Shown piece after piece: positions 29,637 through 37,757 of a stretch of DNA of 64,000 nucleotides. Location: contig JAPZSB010000007.1 in the NCBI GenBank assembly GCA_027531565.1, forward strand, positions 744,001 to 808,000, written 5' to 3'. The translations under genes and the position numbers were made by a program. The stretch comes from Beijerinckiaceae bacterium. GTDB taxonomy: Bacteria > Pseudomonadota > Alphaproteobacteria > Rhizobiales > Beijerinckiaceae. Numbering within the stretch: position 1 is the stretch's first letter; each line of letters opens with the position of its first letter. The notes beneath the pieces are model-generated. The model ran no database searches. It was given only the letters and a program-made list of their open reading frames with translations, and was not told the origin of the DNA.

Positions 29637-30884
29637 TCAGGCCGGCTGGCGAGGCTTCGCGCCAGACGTGGGTGGAGCCGATTCGTGTGCGACCGCTTCG
29701 ATCGATTCCCGGACGATGGCGGCAATCAGGTCACATTCCTCATCGGACAGGCTCAATGGCGTGCGGATATCGCAGAGCCCGGCGAGGACATCATGGGTCC
29801 GCGAGAGAGCCCCCTGCTCGCCGGCATAAAGCCAATGGCGCGGCGCGCTGGTGAAGCCGACCTGGCTGGCGGCCCCGAACCATTTGACGGGCACGCCCCG
29901 GGCTTTCGCGAGGGCCAGGAAAGCCTCGACGCGTTCCGACGGCAGGCCGAGGACGGAGAACTGAACCGAGGTTGCCGAGAAGTCCTGCGGGCCGCCCCGT
30001 TCCGGCACCTTGAGATGCTGGCTGCGGCGCAGGCCGGCAGCGATGCGGTCATGGATGGCGTTCCAGCGGGCGGCCCGGGCGGGGAGTTCCGCCAGTTGCG
30101 GGCGCAGCATCGCAGCCGCGAGCGCGCTCATCCGCAGGCTGAAATTCGGGACATGCCCGGCCACGGAATCCAGCACAGCCGGGCCGGGCGAACTCAGATG
30201 CTGGCCATGCAGCATGTAGCTGCCGGAATGGAGGATCGCCCTGGCTGCCATTTCCTCGTCATCAAGGACAAGGAAACCGCCCTCGCCGGCATTGAGATGC
30301 TTGTAGGTCTGGGCGCTGAAGGCCGCGGCCGCGCCGAACGTGCCAATGGTCCGCCCGTTCCAGCGCGCGCAGAGCGAATGGGCGCAATCCTCGACAACCT
30401 GGAGCCCGCATTCGGAGGCCACTGTCATGACGGCGTCCATGTCGGCGAGATGGCCGCGCATATGCGAGAGCAGCAGCACCCGGGCACCGGATTCCCGCGC
30501 CTTGCGCCGCAGGTCATCCGGATCGATGACGTAATCCGGTCCGATCTCAACGATCACCGGCCGCGCCGCCGCATGGAGGATCGCGCCCGGCACCGGAGCC
30601 AGCGTAAAGCCGTTGACCAGCACCGCATCGCCCGGCTGGAGGCCGAGCACCTTGAGCGCCAGGAAGAGTGCGCCGCCCCCGGAATTCACTGCGATGCAGA
30701 AGCGCCGGCCGATAAAGGCCGCGAATTCCTGCTCGAGCAACGAAACATCGAGCTGATCAACGCCCATCTCGCCATAGCGGAACAGCCGGCCGGACCGCAT
30801 GAGTTCCACCGCGCGGGCAATGCCGGCCTCGGGGATCGGCGTCGGCTCGGTCAGGTCTCGCGTCAGGCGGGCGGGTTCAGACAT
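29637..30884 (-). CDS. DegT/DnrJ/EryC1/StrS-family aminotransferase
   Basis: 415-residue fold-I PLP enzyme. Cofactor features: NSGGGALFLALKVL, VEDCAHSLCA (the aspartate that contacts the PLP nitrogen) and the internal aldimine lysine in SAQTYKHLNAGEGG. Usual members transaminate keto-sugars in polysaccharide or antibiotic pathways; a few act on small keto acids. Here it is embedded inside an ABC transporter operon, overlapping the ATPase gene by 8 bases and 27 bases before the binding-protein gene. Action on a keto-sulfonate, or release of an amino group from an imported aminosulfonate, is an inference. Confidence 0.8.
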   Translation of the reverse strand: MSEPARLTRDLTEPTPIPEAGIARAVELMRSGRLFRYGEMGVDQLDVSLLEQEFAAFIGRRFCIAVNSGGGALFLALKVLGLQPGDAVLVNGFTLAPVPGAILHAAARPVIVEIGPDYVIDPDDLRRKARESGARVLLLSHMRGHLADMDAVMTVASECGLQVVEDCAHSLCARWNGRTIGTFGAAAAFSAQTYKHLNAGEGGFLVLDDEEMAARAILHSGSYMLHGQHLSSPGPAVLDSVAGHVPNFSLRMSALAAAMLRPQLAELPARAARWNAIHDRIAAGLRRSQHLKVPERGGPQDFSATSVQFSVLGLPSERVEAFLALAKARGVPVKWFGAASQVGFTSAPRHWLYAGEQGALSRTHDVLAGLCDIRTPLSLSDEECDLIAAIVRESIEAVAHESAPPTSGAKPRQPA

Positions 30885-31674
30885 CCTTGAACCCTTTCTC
30901 CTCGCGCAGCGACTTCCAGATATGCGTGCGCAGATGAACGAAGGATTCGAGGTCCATCACATCCTCGATCCGGGCATGGCTGTCCCAGTTCTCGCGCTCG
31001 CGGACGGCCTTGATATCGAGCACTTCCTTGATGCGGCCGGGGCGTCGCGTCATGATCGCCACCCGGTCGGCGAGATAGACCGCCTCCTCGACGGCATGGG
31101 TGATGAAGAGCACGGTACGCGGGTTGTGCCGGGCCAGCCGGACCAACTCTTCCTGCATCACCACGCGGGTCTGCGCATCGAGCGCGCCGAAAGGCTCGTC
31201 CATCAGCAGCACTTCCGGATCGAGCACATAGGCGCGGGCAATGGCCACGCGCTGCTGCATGCCGCCGGAAAGCTGGTGCGGGAAGGCATCGACATGCGTC
31301 TCGAGATTCATCAGCTTCAGCGCGCCGGCCACGAGATCGTTCCGCTCGCCGATCGGCAGGTTCTTGTTGCGCAGGCCAAGCTCGATATTCTCGCGCACGG
31401 TCTTCCACGGAAAGAGCGCGAATTGCTGGAACACGACCGCGCGGTCCGGGCCCGGCGCGGTGACCGGCCGCCCATTGACCAGCACCGAGCCGGCGCTGGC
31501 GGCCTCGAAGCCCGCGACCATGCGCAGGCAGGTGGTCTTGCCACAGCCCGACGGGCCGACAATGGCGACGAATTCCTTGTCGGCAATCTCCAGATTGATG
31601 TCATCCAGCGCCTTCACGCCGCCCGCGCCGTGGCCGAAGACCTTGTCGACATTCCGGAAGCTGATCGACCCCAT
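30877..31674 (-). CDS. ABC transporter ATP-binding protein, TauB/SsuB type
   Basis: 265 residues. Walker A GPSGCGKTT, signature LSGGMQQRVAIARA, Walker B VLLMDEPFGALD and the switch histidine FITHAVEEAVYLADR are present, with the short C-terminus typical of nitrate/sulfonate/taurine importers. It energises the two permeases encoded upstream (9 bases away). Its 3' end overlaps the aminotransferase start. Confidence 0.9.
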   Translation of the reverse strand: MGSISFRNVDKVFGHGAGGVKALDDINLEIADKEFVAIVGPSGCGKTTCLRMVAGFEAASAGSVLVNGRPVTAPGPDRAVVFQQFALFPWKTVRENIELGLRNKNLPIGERNDLVAGALKLMNLETHVDAFPHQLSGGMQQRVAIARAYVLDPEVLLMDEPFGALDAQTRVVMQEELVRLARHNPRTVLFITHAVEEAVYLADRVAIMTRRPGRIKEVLDIKAVRERENWDSHARIEDVMDLESFVHLRTHIWKSLREEKGFKDV

Positions 31675-31683
31675 GGCTGCCCC

Positions 31684-32472
31684 TTACGATTCCAATCCGC
31701 GCCGGCGGCGAAGCCAGCCCTCGCCCTGACGCAGCAGGATGTCGATCAGCATGCCGACGATCCCGATGGCGATCATGCCGGCCATGACGGTCGGCGTCTG
31801 GACCGAACCCTGCGCCTGCACCATCATGAAGCCCACGCCGGCTGCGGCGACGATCAGTTCGGCACCGACAAGGCTCTGCCACCCAAGGCCAGCCGAGACG
31901 CGCAGGCCGGCGATGATCGAGGGAACTGCCGCCGGCAGCAGCACTTCGAGGATCATCCGCGAGGAGGGCGTGCCCAGCATGCGCGCGGCCTCGATGAGGC
32001 GTGGCTCGACGAACCGCGCGCCGCGATAGGCATTGATCAGGCAGGGCGGGAAGGCGCCGGCGAAGATGATCATGATCGGCCCGCCGATCCCGGTGCCGAA
32101 CCAGAGCGCCGCGAAGGGCACCCAGGCGATCGGCGCGATGAAGCGCAGCCCGTCGAAGATCGGCGTGACAATATCATCCAGCAGGCGGAAGAAGCCCATC
32201 AGCAGGCCGAGCGGCACGCCGATCGCGGCGGCCAGCAGCACGCCATAGGCATAGCGCTGGAAGCTGGATGCGAGATGGGCCGGCAGGGTCGCCCCGGCGA
32301 AGGGGGATGTCAGCAGATGGATGAAGCGTGAGGCCACATCGAGCGGACCGGGCAGGAACTGGGCAGGGACGATCCCCGAGCCCGACAGGAAGCTCCAGAG
32401 GCCGATGAAGCTTGCGAGGCCGGCAAGGCCCAGCAACATGGTTTCGCGGAAGCCGAGGGGGGGCGATGTCAT
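31684..32472 (-). CDS. ABC transporter permease, TauC/SsuC type (second)
   Basis: 262-residue inner-membrane permease. ATG 32472 (MTSPPLGFRETMLLGLAGLA) follows the stop of the first permease gene by 2 bases; the longer open frame upstream runs out of frame through that gene. The permease signature EAARMLGTPSSRMILEVLLPAAVPSIIAGLR is clear. Having two different TauC-like permeases rather than one suggests a heterodimeric channel. Confidence 0.88.
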   Translation of the reverse strand: MTSPPLGFRETMLLGLAGLASFIGLWSFLSGSGIVPAQFLPGPLDVASRFIHLLTSPFAGATLPAHLASSFQRYAYGVLLAAAIGVPLGLLMGFFRLLDDIVTPIFDGLRFIAPIAWVPFAALWFGTGIGGPIMIIFAGAFPPCLINAYRGARFVEPRLIEAARMLGTPSSRMILEVLLPAAVPSIIAGLRVSAGLGWQSLVGAELIVAAAGVGFMMVQAQGSVQTPTVMAGMIAIGIVGMLIDILLRQGEGWLRRRRGLES

Positions 32473-32474
32473 GG

Positions 32475-33260
32475 TCAGTCCCTCGCCGCCACGTTCCAGG
32501 CAAGGGCCCGGCGCTCGATCCTCGCCAGCAGCACGGTCGTGGCCCAGCCCAGGATGCCCACCGTGACCATCCCGACGAGAATCATGCCGGGATAGATGTC
32601 CTGCTGCGCCATGTTCAGCACGAAGCCGACGCCGACCAGCGCACCGACCAGTTCCGCCGCCACCAGCGTGGTCCAGCTCGCCTGCAGCGACAGGCGCAAG
32701 CCGGTGAAGATCATCGGGAGGGAGGCCGGCAGGATGACCTCGCGCACCATCCGCCAGCGCGGCGTGCCGAGCATGCGGGCGGCCTCGAGGACCGGCTTGT
32801 CGATATTCCGGACGCCGGTAAAGGCGTTGATGGCCGAGGGGACGAAGGCGGAGAACCAGATCACCAGGATTTTCGCCGCATCGCCGAGGCCGAGCCAGAG
32901 AATGGCGAGCGGGATCCAGGCCAGCGGCGGGATCGGCCGGATGATCAGGAAGACCGGATTGATGAAGGCCTCGACGCGGCGGCTCCAGCCCATCCAGAGG
33001 CCGAGCGGCACGCCCGTCATCACCGCGACGGTGAAGCCCATCAGCACGAGCTTCAGGCTGTGGACGGCGTGGCTGGCGAGCGTGGAACCGGCATAGCCGC
33101 GCCCGTTGATCTGCTTCAGCGAGAACCAGAATTCGGCCGGAGAGGGGAAGCGCGCGCCGGTGACAAGCCCGGTCAGCGTGGTCAGCCCGAACCACAGGGC
33201 GACCAGACCGATCACGGTCATCCCGCCGATAAGTGTCTTCCGACTGACCAAGGGCGCCAT
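32475..33260 (-). CDS. ABC transporter permease, TauC/SsuC type (first)
   Basis: 261-residue permease with the same signature (EAARMLGTPRWRMVREVILPASLPMIFTGLR) and about six helices. It is the promoter-proximal gene of the eight-gene minus-strand operon (permease, permease, ATPase, aminotransferase, binding protein, HpsN-, HpsO- and HpsP-like). Its 175-base upstream region carries three LacI-type operator candidates. By family the transporter imports sulfonates or similar anions. Confidence 0.9.
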   Translation of the reverse strand: MAPLVSRKTLIGGMTVIGLVALWFGLTTLTGLVTGARFPSPAEFWFSLKQINGRGYAGSTLASHAVHSLKLVLMGFTVAVMTGVPLGLWMGWSRRVEAFINPVFLIIRPIPPLAWIPLAILWLGLGDAAKILVIWFSAFVPSAINAFTGVRNIDKPVLEAARMLGTPRWRMVREVILPASLPMIFTGLRLSLQASWTTLVAAELVGALVGVGFVLNMAQQDIYPGMILVGMVTVGILGWATTVLLARIERRALAWNVAARD

Positions 33261-33297
33261 GCAGCGCGACCTCCCGGATATTCCTGCACTCTTCTTC

Positions 33298-33311
33298 TGA
33301 AAGCGCTTTCA
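33298..33311. promoter_or_regulatory. LacI-type operator 1 (perfect palindrome)
   Basis: TGAAAGCGCTTTCA is a perfect 14-base palindrome with the central CG typical of LacI/PurR-family operators. It lies 38-51 bases upstream of the first sulfonate permease gene, where a repressor would block transcription. The likely ligand is the divergent LacI-family protein encoded at 33436. Confidence 0.75.
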
Positions 33312-33356
33312 TACAGAGTGATGCGGAGAGGAGGGTGAGTCAACCGCCCGGGCTGA

Positions 33357-33370
33357 TGAAAGTTTTTTCA
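33357..33370. promoter_or_regulatory. LacI-type operator 2
   Basis: TGAAAGTTTTTTCA has the same TGAAA-N4-TTTCA frame as operator 1 but a degenerate centre. It lies between operators 1 and 3, centre-to-centre 59 and 56 bases from them. Confidence 0.55.
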
Positions 33371-33410
33371 ATTTCATTGCCTCGCGGCGGGCAATGCGAT
33401 ATCCGCGCCG

Positions 33411-33428
33411 GCTGAAACTTCTTTCAGC
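33411..33428. promoter_or_regulatory. LacI-type operator 3, at the LacI gene start
   Basis: GCTGAAACTTCTTTCAGC has perfect 7-base arms and contains the same TGAAA-N4-TTTCA frame. It ends 7 bases before the regulator's ATG, so binding here would also repress the regulator's own expression. Confidence 0.65.
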
Positions 33429-33435
33429 AGGTGGC

Positions 33436-34452
33436 ATGGCCCGGAACCGGATCCGACTCAGCGAGGTTGCCCGCGAGGCCGGCGTGTCGCCTGCCACGGT
33501 CTCGCGCGCCATCAGCCAGCCGGAGCTGCTTTCAGCCGAAACCCTGGCCCGTGTCCGGCGGGCGGCCGACCATCTCGGCTATCGCCCCGATGCCGCCGCG
33601 CGGGCCCTTGCCTCCGGACGTTCGATGACAATCGGCGCGGTGATGCCGACGCTCGACAACGCCATCTTCTCCAAGGCCCTCCAGGCGATGCAGGCCCAGC
33701 TGTCCGGCGACGGCTACCAGCTGCTCGTCGCCTCGCATGATTACAGCAAGGCGGCCGAAGCCGAATGCATCCGCACCCTGCTGGCGCGCGGCGTCGACGG
33801 GCTGATCCTTGTCGGGGCAGAGCGGATCGCCGAGGCGGCACAGCTGCTCTCCCAGTCCGGCATTCCCGTGGTGATGACCTGGTGCGCGCCCGAGGGGTCG
33901 CCCTCGGTGCTGGTCGACAACGAGCATGCCGGCCTGCTGGCGACCCGCCACCTGATCGCGCTCGGTCATCGCCGGATCGGCGTGATCACCGGCGCGACGC
34001 GCTTCAATGACCGCCAGCGCGGGCGCTATCGCGGCGTGCGCCGCGCGCTCGAGGAAGCCGGCCTGACCCTGCCGCCCGCCCTCGCCTGCGAGCAGGCGAC
34101 AACCCTCGCCGGCGGGCGGATGGGCTGCGCTCAGCTGCTCGACCTCGCCGAGCCACCGACGGCGATTGTCGGCGGGATCGATCTCATCGCCATCGGCTGC
34201 ATGGTCGAGGCGCAGGCCCGCGGTCTCGCCATTCCGGCGGATCTCTCGGTGGCGGGCATCGACGATCTCGACATGTCCGCCCATGTCTCGCCCTCGCTGA
34301 CGACGGTGCATGTCCCGACAGCCCGGATCGGCGCCGAGGCGGCGCGGATGATGGTCGCCATCCTGCGGGAAGAGCCCGGGCCGACCGCGCTGACGCTGCC
34401 GGTCGACCTGATCGTCCGCCGCTCCACGGGGCCCGCGCCGGGCAGGGCGTGA
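33436..34452 (+). CDS. LacI-family transcriptional regulator
   Basis: 338 residues. N-terminal HTH IRLSEVAREAGVSPATVSRA and hinge-region VRRAADHLGYRPDAAARAL, then a periplasmic-binding-protein-like effector domain (GAVMPTLDNAIFSKAL, VDNEHAGLLATRHLIALGHRRIG, SVAGIDDLDMSAHVSPSLTTV). ATG 33436 is chosen because the HTH begins there. It is divergent from the sulfonate transporter/hpsN-like operon and separated from it by three TGAAA-N4-TTTCA palindromes, so it is the likely repressor of that operon and of itself. The effector is unknown. Confidence 0.88.
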   Translation: MARNRIRLSEVAREAGVSPATVSRAISQPELLSAETLARVRRAADHLGYRPDAAARALASGRSMTIGAVMPTLDNAIFSKALQAMQAQLSGDGYQLLVASHDYSKAAEAECIRTLLARGVDGLILVGAERIAEAAQLLSQSGIPVVMTWCAPEGSPSVLVDNEHAGLLATRHLIALGHRRIGVITGATRFNDRQRGRYRGVRRALEEAGLTLPPALACEQATTLAGGRMGCAQLLDLAEPPTAIVGGIDLIAIGCMVEAQARGLAIPADLSVAGIDDLDMSAHVSPSLTTVHVPTARIGAEAARMMVAILREEPGPTALTLPVDLIVRRSTGPAPGRA

Positions 34453-34507
34453 GCGCGTAGGTCAGTGCGCTGCGTGCGGTTCGTTCGGGTGGCTCCAGGT
34501 ACCGGCT

Positions 34508-34550
34508 GAAGGGCAGGATGCCCTCGCGCAACGAAATCGCCCTGCCCTTC
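34508..34550. terminator. 10-bp inverted repeat downstream of the LacI gene
   Basis: Perfect arms GAAGGGCAGG and CCTGCCCTTC, 23-base loop, 56 bases after the regulator's stop. There is no T-run, so this is a candidate rho-independent-like or structural element only. From about 34551 to 34693 the DNA becomes strongly AT-rich, with no gene. Confidence 0.4.
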
Positions 34551-34693
34551 TTGCGAAATTGTACAATTCGACTAGTCTATGCGTCTCACAGCATGAATAT
34601 TCGTCTGTACTAATAATCTTTCTATTATACCAGATAGACTAAAAATTTTTGTGACTCATATATTTATCTAAATTGATTGCTCCCATTTTTTAA

Positions 34694-35821
34694 GTGAACG
34701 TATTGATGACAGCCGGAAAAATTGGCTTCAAAGACCTTGATGCCTACGTGGCGGAATGTGACCGGCTTGGCGGCGTTCAAACTCCTGGGGCCGCCGAATT
34801 TCTCAGTGATTTCGTGCTTGATCTCGGCGATCTTCAGGTCGAAGGCCTTGATCCATTCTCGGAAGAATACTTTCAGGTCCAGATGCGCGTTTACGAGAGC
34901 ATCTCGGGCCGCACGCTCGATCAGAACACGGGAGAGCTTTTCGATTTTGAGGTCGATGCGCATGTCAAGGCGCAGAACCCCTACAAAAACCTGAATGCCA
35001 GCTATGTTGCGATGCATGTCCGCGCGGTCGCCGGCGCCATCGCCCTGGCAAACCTGCCCGCCGCGCCCCGTATTCTTGACATGGGCAGCGGCTGGGGGAT
35101 GACCGCAGAGCTGGCGGCCTTTCTTGGCGCGAGCGTCAAGGCCGTCGATATCAATCCCGCTTTCGTCGATCTTATCAACCGGCGCGCCCGGCGGAGTGGC
35201 CTGCCGATCTTCGCCGAGCTTTCAACCTTCGATACGCTCACGGAAGATCCGAAATACGACGCGATCCTGTTTTACGAATCGCTGCATCATGCAGTGAAAG
35301 TCTGGGAGACGCTCGCGCGTGCGAAGACCATGCTCACCCCCGGCGGGAAAATCATCATCGCAGGCGAGCCCATCACGGATTATCACTGGAAGCATTGGGG
35401 CGTTCGGACGGATTCGCTTTCCGTCTATTGCATCCGCAAATTCGGGTGGTTCGAAACCGGCTGGAGCGCCGCGTTTCTCAAGCAGGCCTTTGACCGCGCC
35501 GGGCTCGATCTCTGCCTCTACCCCTATGCAGGCCTGCAGAACACGGAAGTAGGCATCGCCACGCGGCACGACGAGAAGCCCAGGCCCGATACGCCGGACC
35601 ACGTGTTTCCCTACACCCACCTCGCACATCTGGCGGAGGCCGAGGAAATCCGGAAAACACTCGAACTCACCCAGAGGATGCACCATGATCTCTCGCAGGC
35701 GCATCACCAGCTTTCACTGGCGCATAGCAAGCTCCTTGCGGAGCTTTCACGACATCCTGGACGGCTCCTCGCGCGCAATGCGGTTCGATTCCTGAGGACA
35801 ATGAGGATTTCCAGAACATGA
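34694..35821 (+). CDS. SAM-dependent methyltransferase (class I)
   Basis: 375 residues from GTG 34694; an in-frame ATG at 34706 is equally possible, and neither has a clear Shine-Dalgarno. The SAM-binding motif ILDMGSGWGMTAEL is at about residues 127-140, followed by KAVDINPAF (motif II acid) and AILFYESLHH. The C-terminal ~40 residues (TLELTQRMHHDLSQAHHQLS) look like a coiled coil. Such fusions are common among glycan- or lipid-modifying methyltransferases, but the substrate cannot be read. It stands alone between an AT-rich 240-base region and the left boundary of the tRNA-Arg island, so it may be recently acquired. Confidence 0.75.
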   Translation: MNVLMTAGKIGFKDLDAYVAECDRLGGVQTPGAAEFLSDFVLDLGDLQVEGLDPFSEEYFQVQMRVYESISGRTLDQNTGELFDFEVDAHVKAQNPYKNLNASYVAMHVRAVAGAIALANLPAAPRILDMGSGWGMTAELAAFLGASVKAVDINPAFVDLINRRARRSGLPIFAELSTFDTLTEDPKYDAILFYESLHHAVKVWETLARAKTMLTPGGKIIIAGEPITDYHWKHWGVRTDSLSVYCIRKFGWFETGWSAAFLKQAFDRAGLDLCLYPYAGLQNTEVGIATRHDEKPRPDTPDHVFPYTHLAHLAEAEEIRKTLELTQRMHHDLSQAHHQLSLAHSKLLAELSRHPGRLLARNAVRFLRTMRISRT

Positions 35822-35904
35822 ACGGCTGCCCGGTCCAACGCCTTGCAAGTCGAGCACCCCTTGGCATGTGAAGGACATGTCCGGGCATTTCCGGCCAGAC
35901 ATGC

Positions 35905-36005
35905 TTGCCTCCGGCGTTTGCACCTTTGGGGCTGCCTAAGGCTCTGCATTCAGGCGTTTTCTAGCGCTTGTCGAGCCTTAGGGAAGGCTGGCGCACCCGG
36001 CAGGA
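35905..36005. repeat. Left attachment repeat (attL) of the tRNA-Arg island
   Basis: 101 bases that match 44250-44350 at 94 positions; the last 38 bases (35968-36005) are identical. The segment contains 17 bases of the tRNA-Arg 3' end (including CCA) and the downstream flank with a 10-base stem (CCTAAGGCTC and GAGCCTTAGG). It marks the left end of the integrated element. Confidence 0.85.
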
Positions 36006-36302
36006 AACCGCCGAAACAAGCTAGAAATCCTTGCGTTGTCAGTGTCTTGTGACGCAGCCCACGAATTCGATTTCGGCCCGATTGCACCATTGAAGCTACC
36101 TCAAAGTCAAGGGCCGGCGATATGGGTCTGATGGCTTGAAGCAGCGACCTTTCGCGAGGGGTCACGCATGCGAGAGGCCACCCACGTGCCAACGGCGGCG
36201 GACTTTCCCCCACCCATGCCTTCTACAACAACCCAAAACAAGCAAAAAAGCTACAATTCAACCTCGAATCATGCGTACTTAGTCCCTATCATGTTTCGGT
36301 AG
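36006..36302. other. Non-coding left end of the island
   Basis: About 300 bases between the left attachment repeat and the first cargo gene. No convincing open frame with a ribosome-binding site on either strand, no strong hairpin and no tandem repeats were seen. It probably holds the promoter of the first cargo pair and integrase/excision binding sites. Confidence 0.5.
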
Positions 36303-36359
36303 ATGAGCTGCGAAGTACATCTTGTTTTAAGACAGTTAACGGCTAGAGCGGAGGTCGAC

Positions 36360-36830
36360 TTGACTAATCGGGTCCATATCGACGCACCGGCAGGTGTGAT
36401 TGAAATCGAAGGTGAGAAAGAGTTTGTCGAGGGCCTGCTTGCGAGGCTGTTCCCTTTGATAGAGGCATCTGGCTTTGGCAATCACCCAAAGGTCGGGCAA
36501 CCGTTTTTAGCTAGCCCCGATATCGCTGCTCCACAGGCCGAGCCACAGGCAGAAGAGACCCTTGCTTTGAGCAAAAGGCCGGCGCGAAAAGCTCAGAAGC
36601 AGCCGCCCGCAGGACAATCTTGCGCCGCACGTATTCTTACTTTGAAGGGAGAGGGCTACTTTAAGGAACACAGGACTAGCACCGAGATTGTGGCCGCGCT
36701 CAAGACAAAGGGCTGGACCCATACAAGTAGCCAAGTTTCGGCTGCAACGATAAACCTTTTTGGTAGACAGGACTTGCAGCGAACCACGGGCGCAGGAGGC
36801 AAGTGGGTCTACTATTGGGATCGGGACTAA
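36360..36830 (+). CDS. Hypothetical protein with C-terminal winged-helix-like domain
   Basis: 156 residues if started at TTG 36360, which has GGAGG 5 bases upstream; an in-frame ATG at 36303 gives 175 residues with an unlikely N-terminus. The N-terminal ~50 residues (VHIDAPAGVIEIEGEKEFVE) look like a small beta-rich domain. A charged linker rich in Ala/Gln/Pro follows, then a winged-helix-like end (TLKGEGYFKEHRTSTEIVAA and a basic wing before GGKWVYYWDRD). No named family is recognised. It precedes a HEPN-like gene by 3 bases. GC is clearly lower than in the surrounding chromosome. A regulator or antitoxin partner is possible. Confidence 0.65.
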   Translation: MTNRVHIDAPAGVIEIEGEKEFVEGLLARLFPLIEASGFGNHPKVGQPFLASPDIAAPQAEPQAEETLALSKRPARKAQKQPPAGQSCAARILTLKGEGYFKEHRTSTEIVAALKTKGWTHTSSQVSAATINLFGRQDLQRTTGAGGKWVYYWDRD

Positions 36831-36833
36831 ACA

Positions 36834-37607
36834 ATGGGATTGCCCTCACTGCAAGACGCGCTCGCAGCTATCCCTGCTGGACTTCGGGACCCTCTAATCG
36901 AAGAGTTCAACCAAGCCCTTGATGAAGACCGCGCGGCCGATTGGGAGAAAATTGGCCTAAAGGCGGGCAAGTTTTGTGAAATTGCCTACTGCATCTGCGC
37001 TGGCCACGTTTCGGGGGCGTTTCCATCGAGCGCCTCAAAACCAAGCAACTTTCTTCAGGCTTGCCGTGACTTGGAGCAACATAATGGAACTAAAGGGCGC
37101 TCGCTGTGCATACAGGTGCCGAGGTTGCTGGCGGCGCTCTATGAATTGAGAAACAACCGCGCCATTGGGCATGTGTCAGACGAAATCAGCCCGAACCATA
37201 TGGATGCAGAGCTATTCTTGCGCGGCATGAAGTGGGTCATGGGAGAACTGGTCCGGAATTTCTCGCATCTGCAACTTAACGAGTCGCATGCAGTTGTTGA
37301 AGCTGTGACTGCCCGCAGCTTTCGAATGGTTTGGACAAGCGGCGACATTCGGCGGGTTCTAGAGCCAGCCAAGACCGCCAGCGACAAGGTAATGATATTG
37401 CTCTATGCTGAAGGCAAGCCAATTAGCGTGGCAAGTCTCCAAAAGTGGGTAGAGTACAAGAACGTAACCGACTTCAAGAGGCGCGTGATTGAAACATTAC
37501 ATTCGAAGGCGTGGGTCCATTACGATAATGAGGCGGGAGTGGTCGAAATGCTGCCGCCGGGACAGCACTACGTCGAACAATCTGGGCTCTTGATACGGAA
37601 AAAGTGA
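36834..37607 (+). CDS. HEPN-like hypothetical protein, candidate toxin/abortive-infection effector
   Basis: 257 residues, mostly helical in the first 160. The stretch ALYELRNNRAIGHVSDEISP contains an R-x6-H motif in the position of HEPN ribonuclease active sites, and the following NHMDAELFLRGMKWVMGELV gives the last helix. The C-terminal ~80 residues (SVASLQKWVEYKNVTDFKRR and on) resemble a winged helix. It starts 3 bases after the winged-helix partner gene, so the two form an operon on a lower-GC segment of the island. RNA cleavage and a toxin-antitoxin or anti-phage role are inferred from motif and context. Confidence 0.6.
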   Translation: MGLPSLQDALAAIPAGLRDPLIEEFNQALDEDRAADWEKIGLKAGKFCEIAYCICAGHVSGAFPSSASKPSNFLQACRDLEQHNGTKGRSLCIQVPRLLAALYELRNNRAIGHVSDEISPNHMDAELFLRGMKWVMGELVRNFSHLQLNESHAVVEAVTARSFRMVWTSGDIRRVLEPAKTASDKVMILLYAEGKPISVASLQKWVEYKNVTDFKRRVIETLHSKAWVHYDNEAGVVEMLPPGQHYVEQSGLLIRKK

Positions 37608-37757
37608 GGTCAGCTGGAAAGCGATCTTTTCGGGTATGCCCCAAGCAGACCGCCTGAGGCCTGCCGAATGCCGGTCTGAAAATACCGCCTTGACCACCCA
37701 TGGCATATCGAATTAGAAGACCTACCCATTGCAGACTTGCTGCTTTGGAGCCCCGCC

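Noticed and set aside
37608-37757. Coding sequence in the gap before the resolvase gene
   Set aside because: Only short frames without ribosome-binding sites or recognisable protein character were seen.
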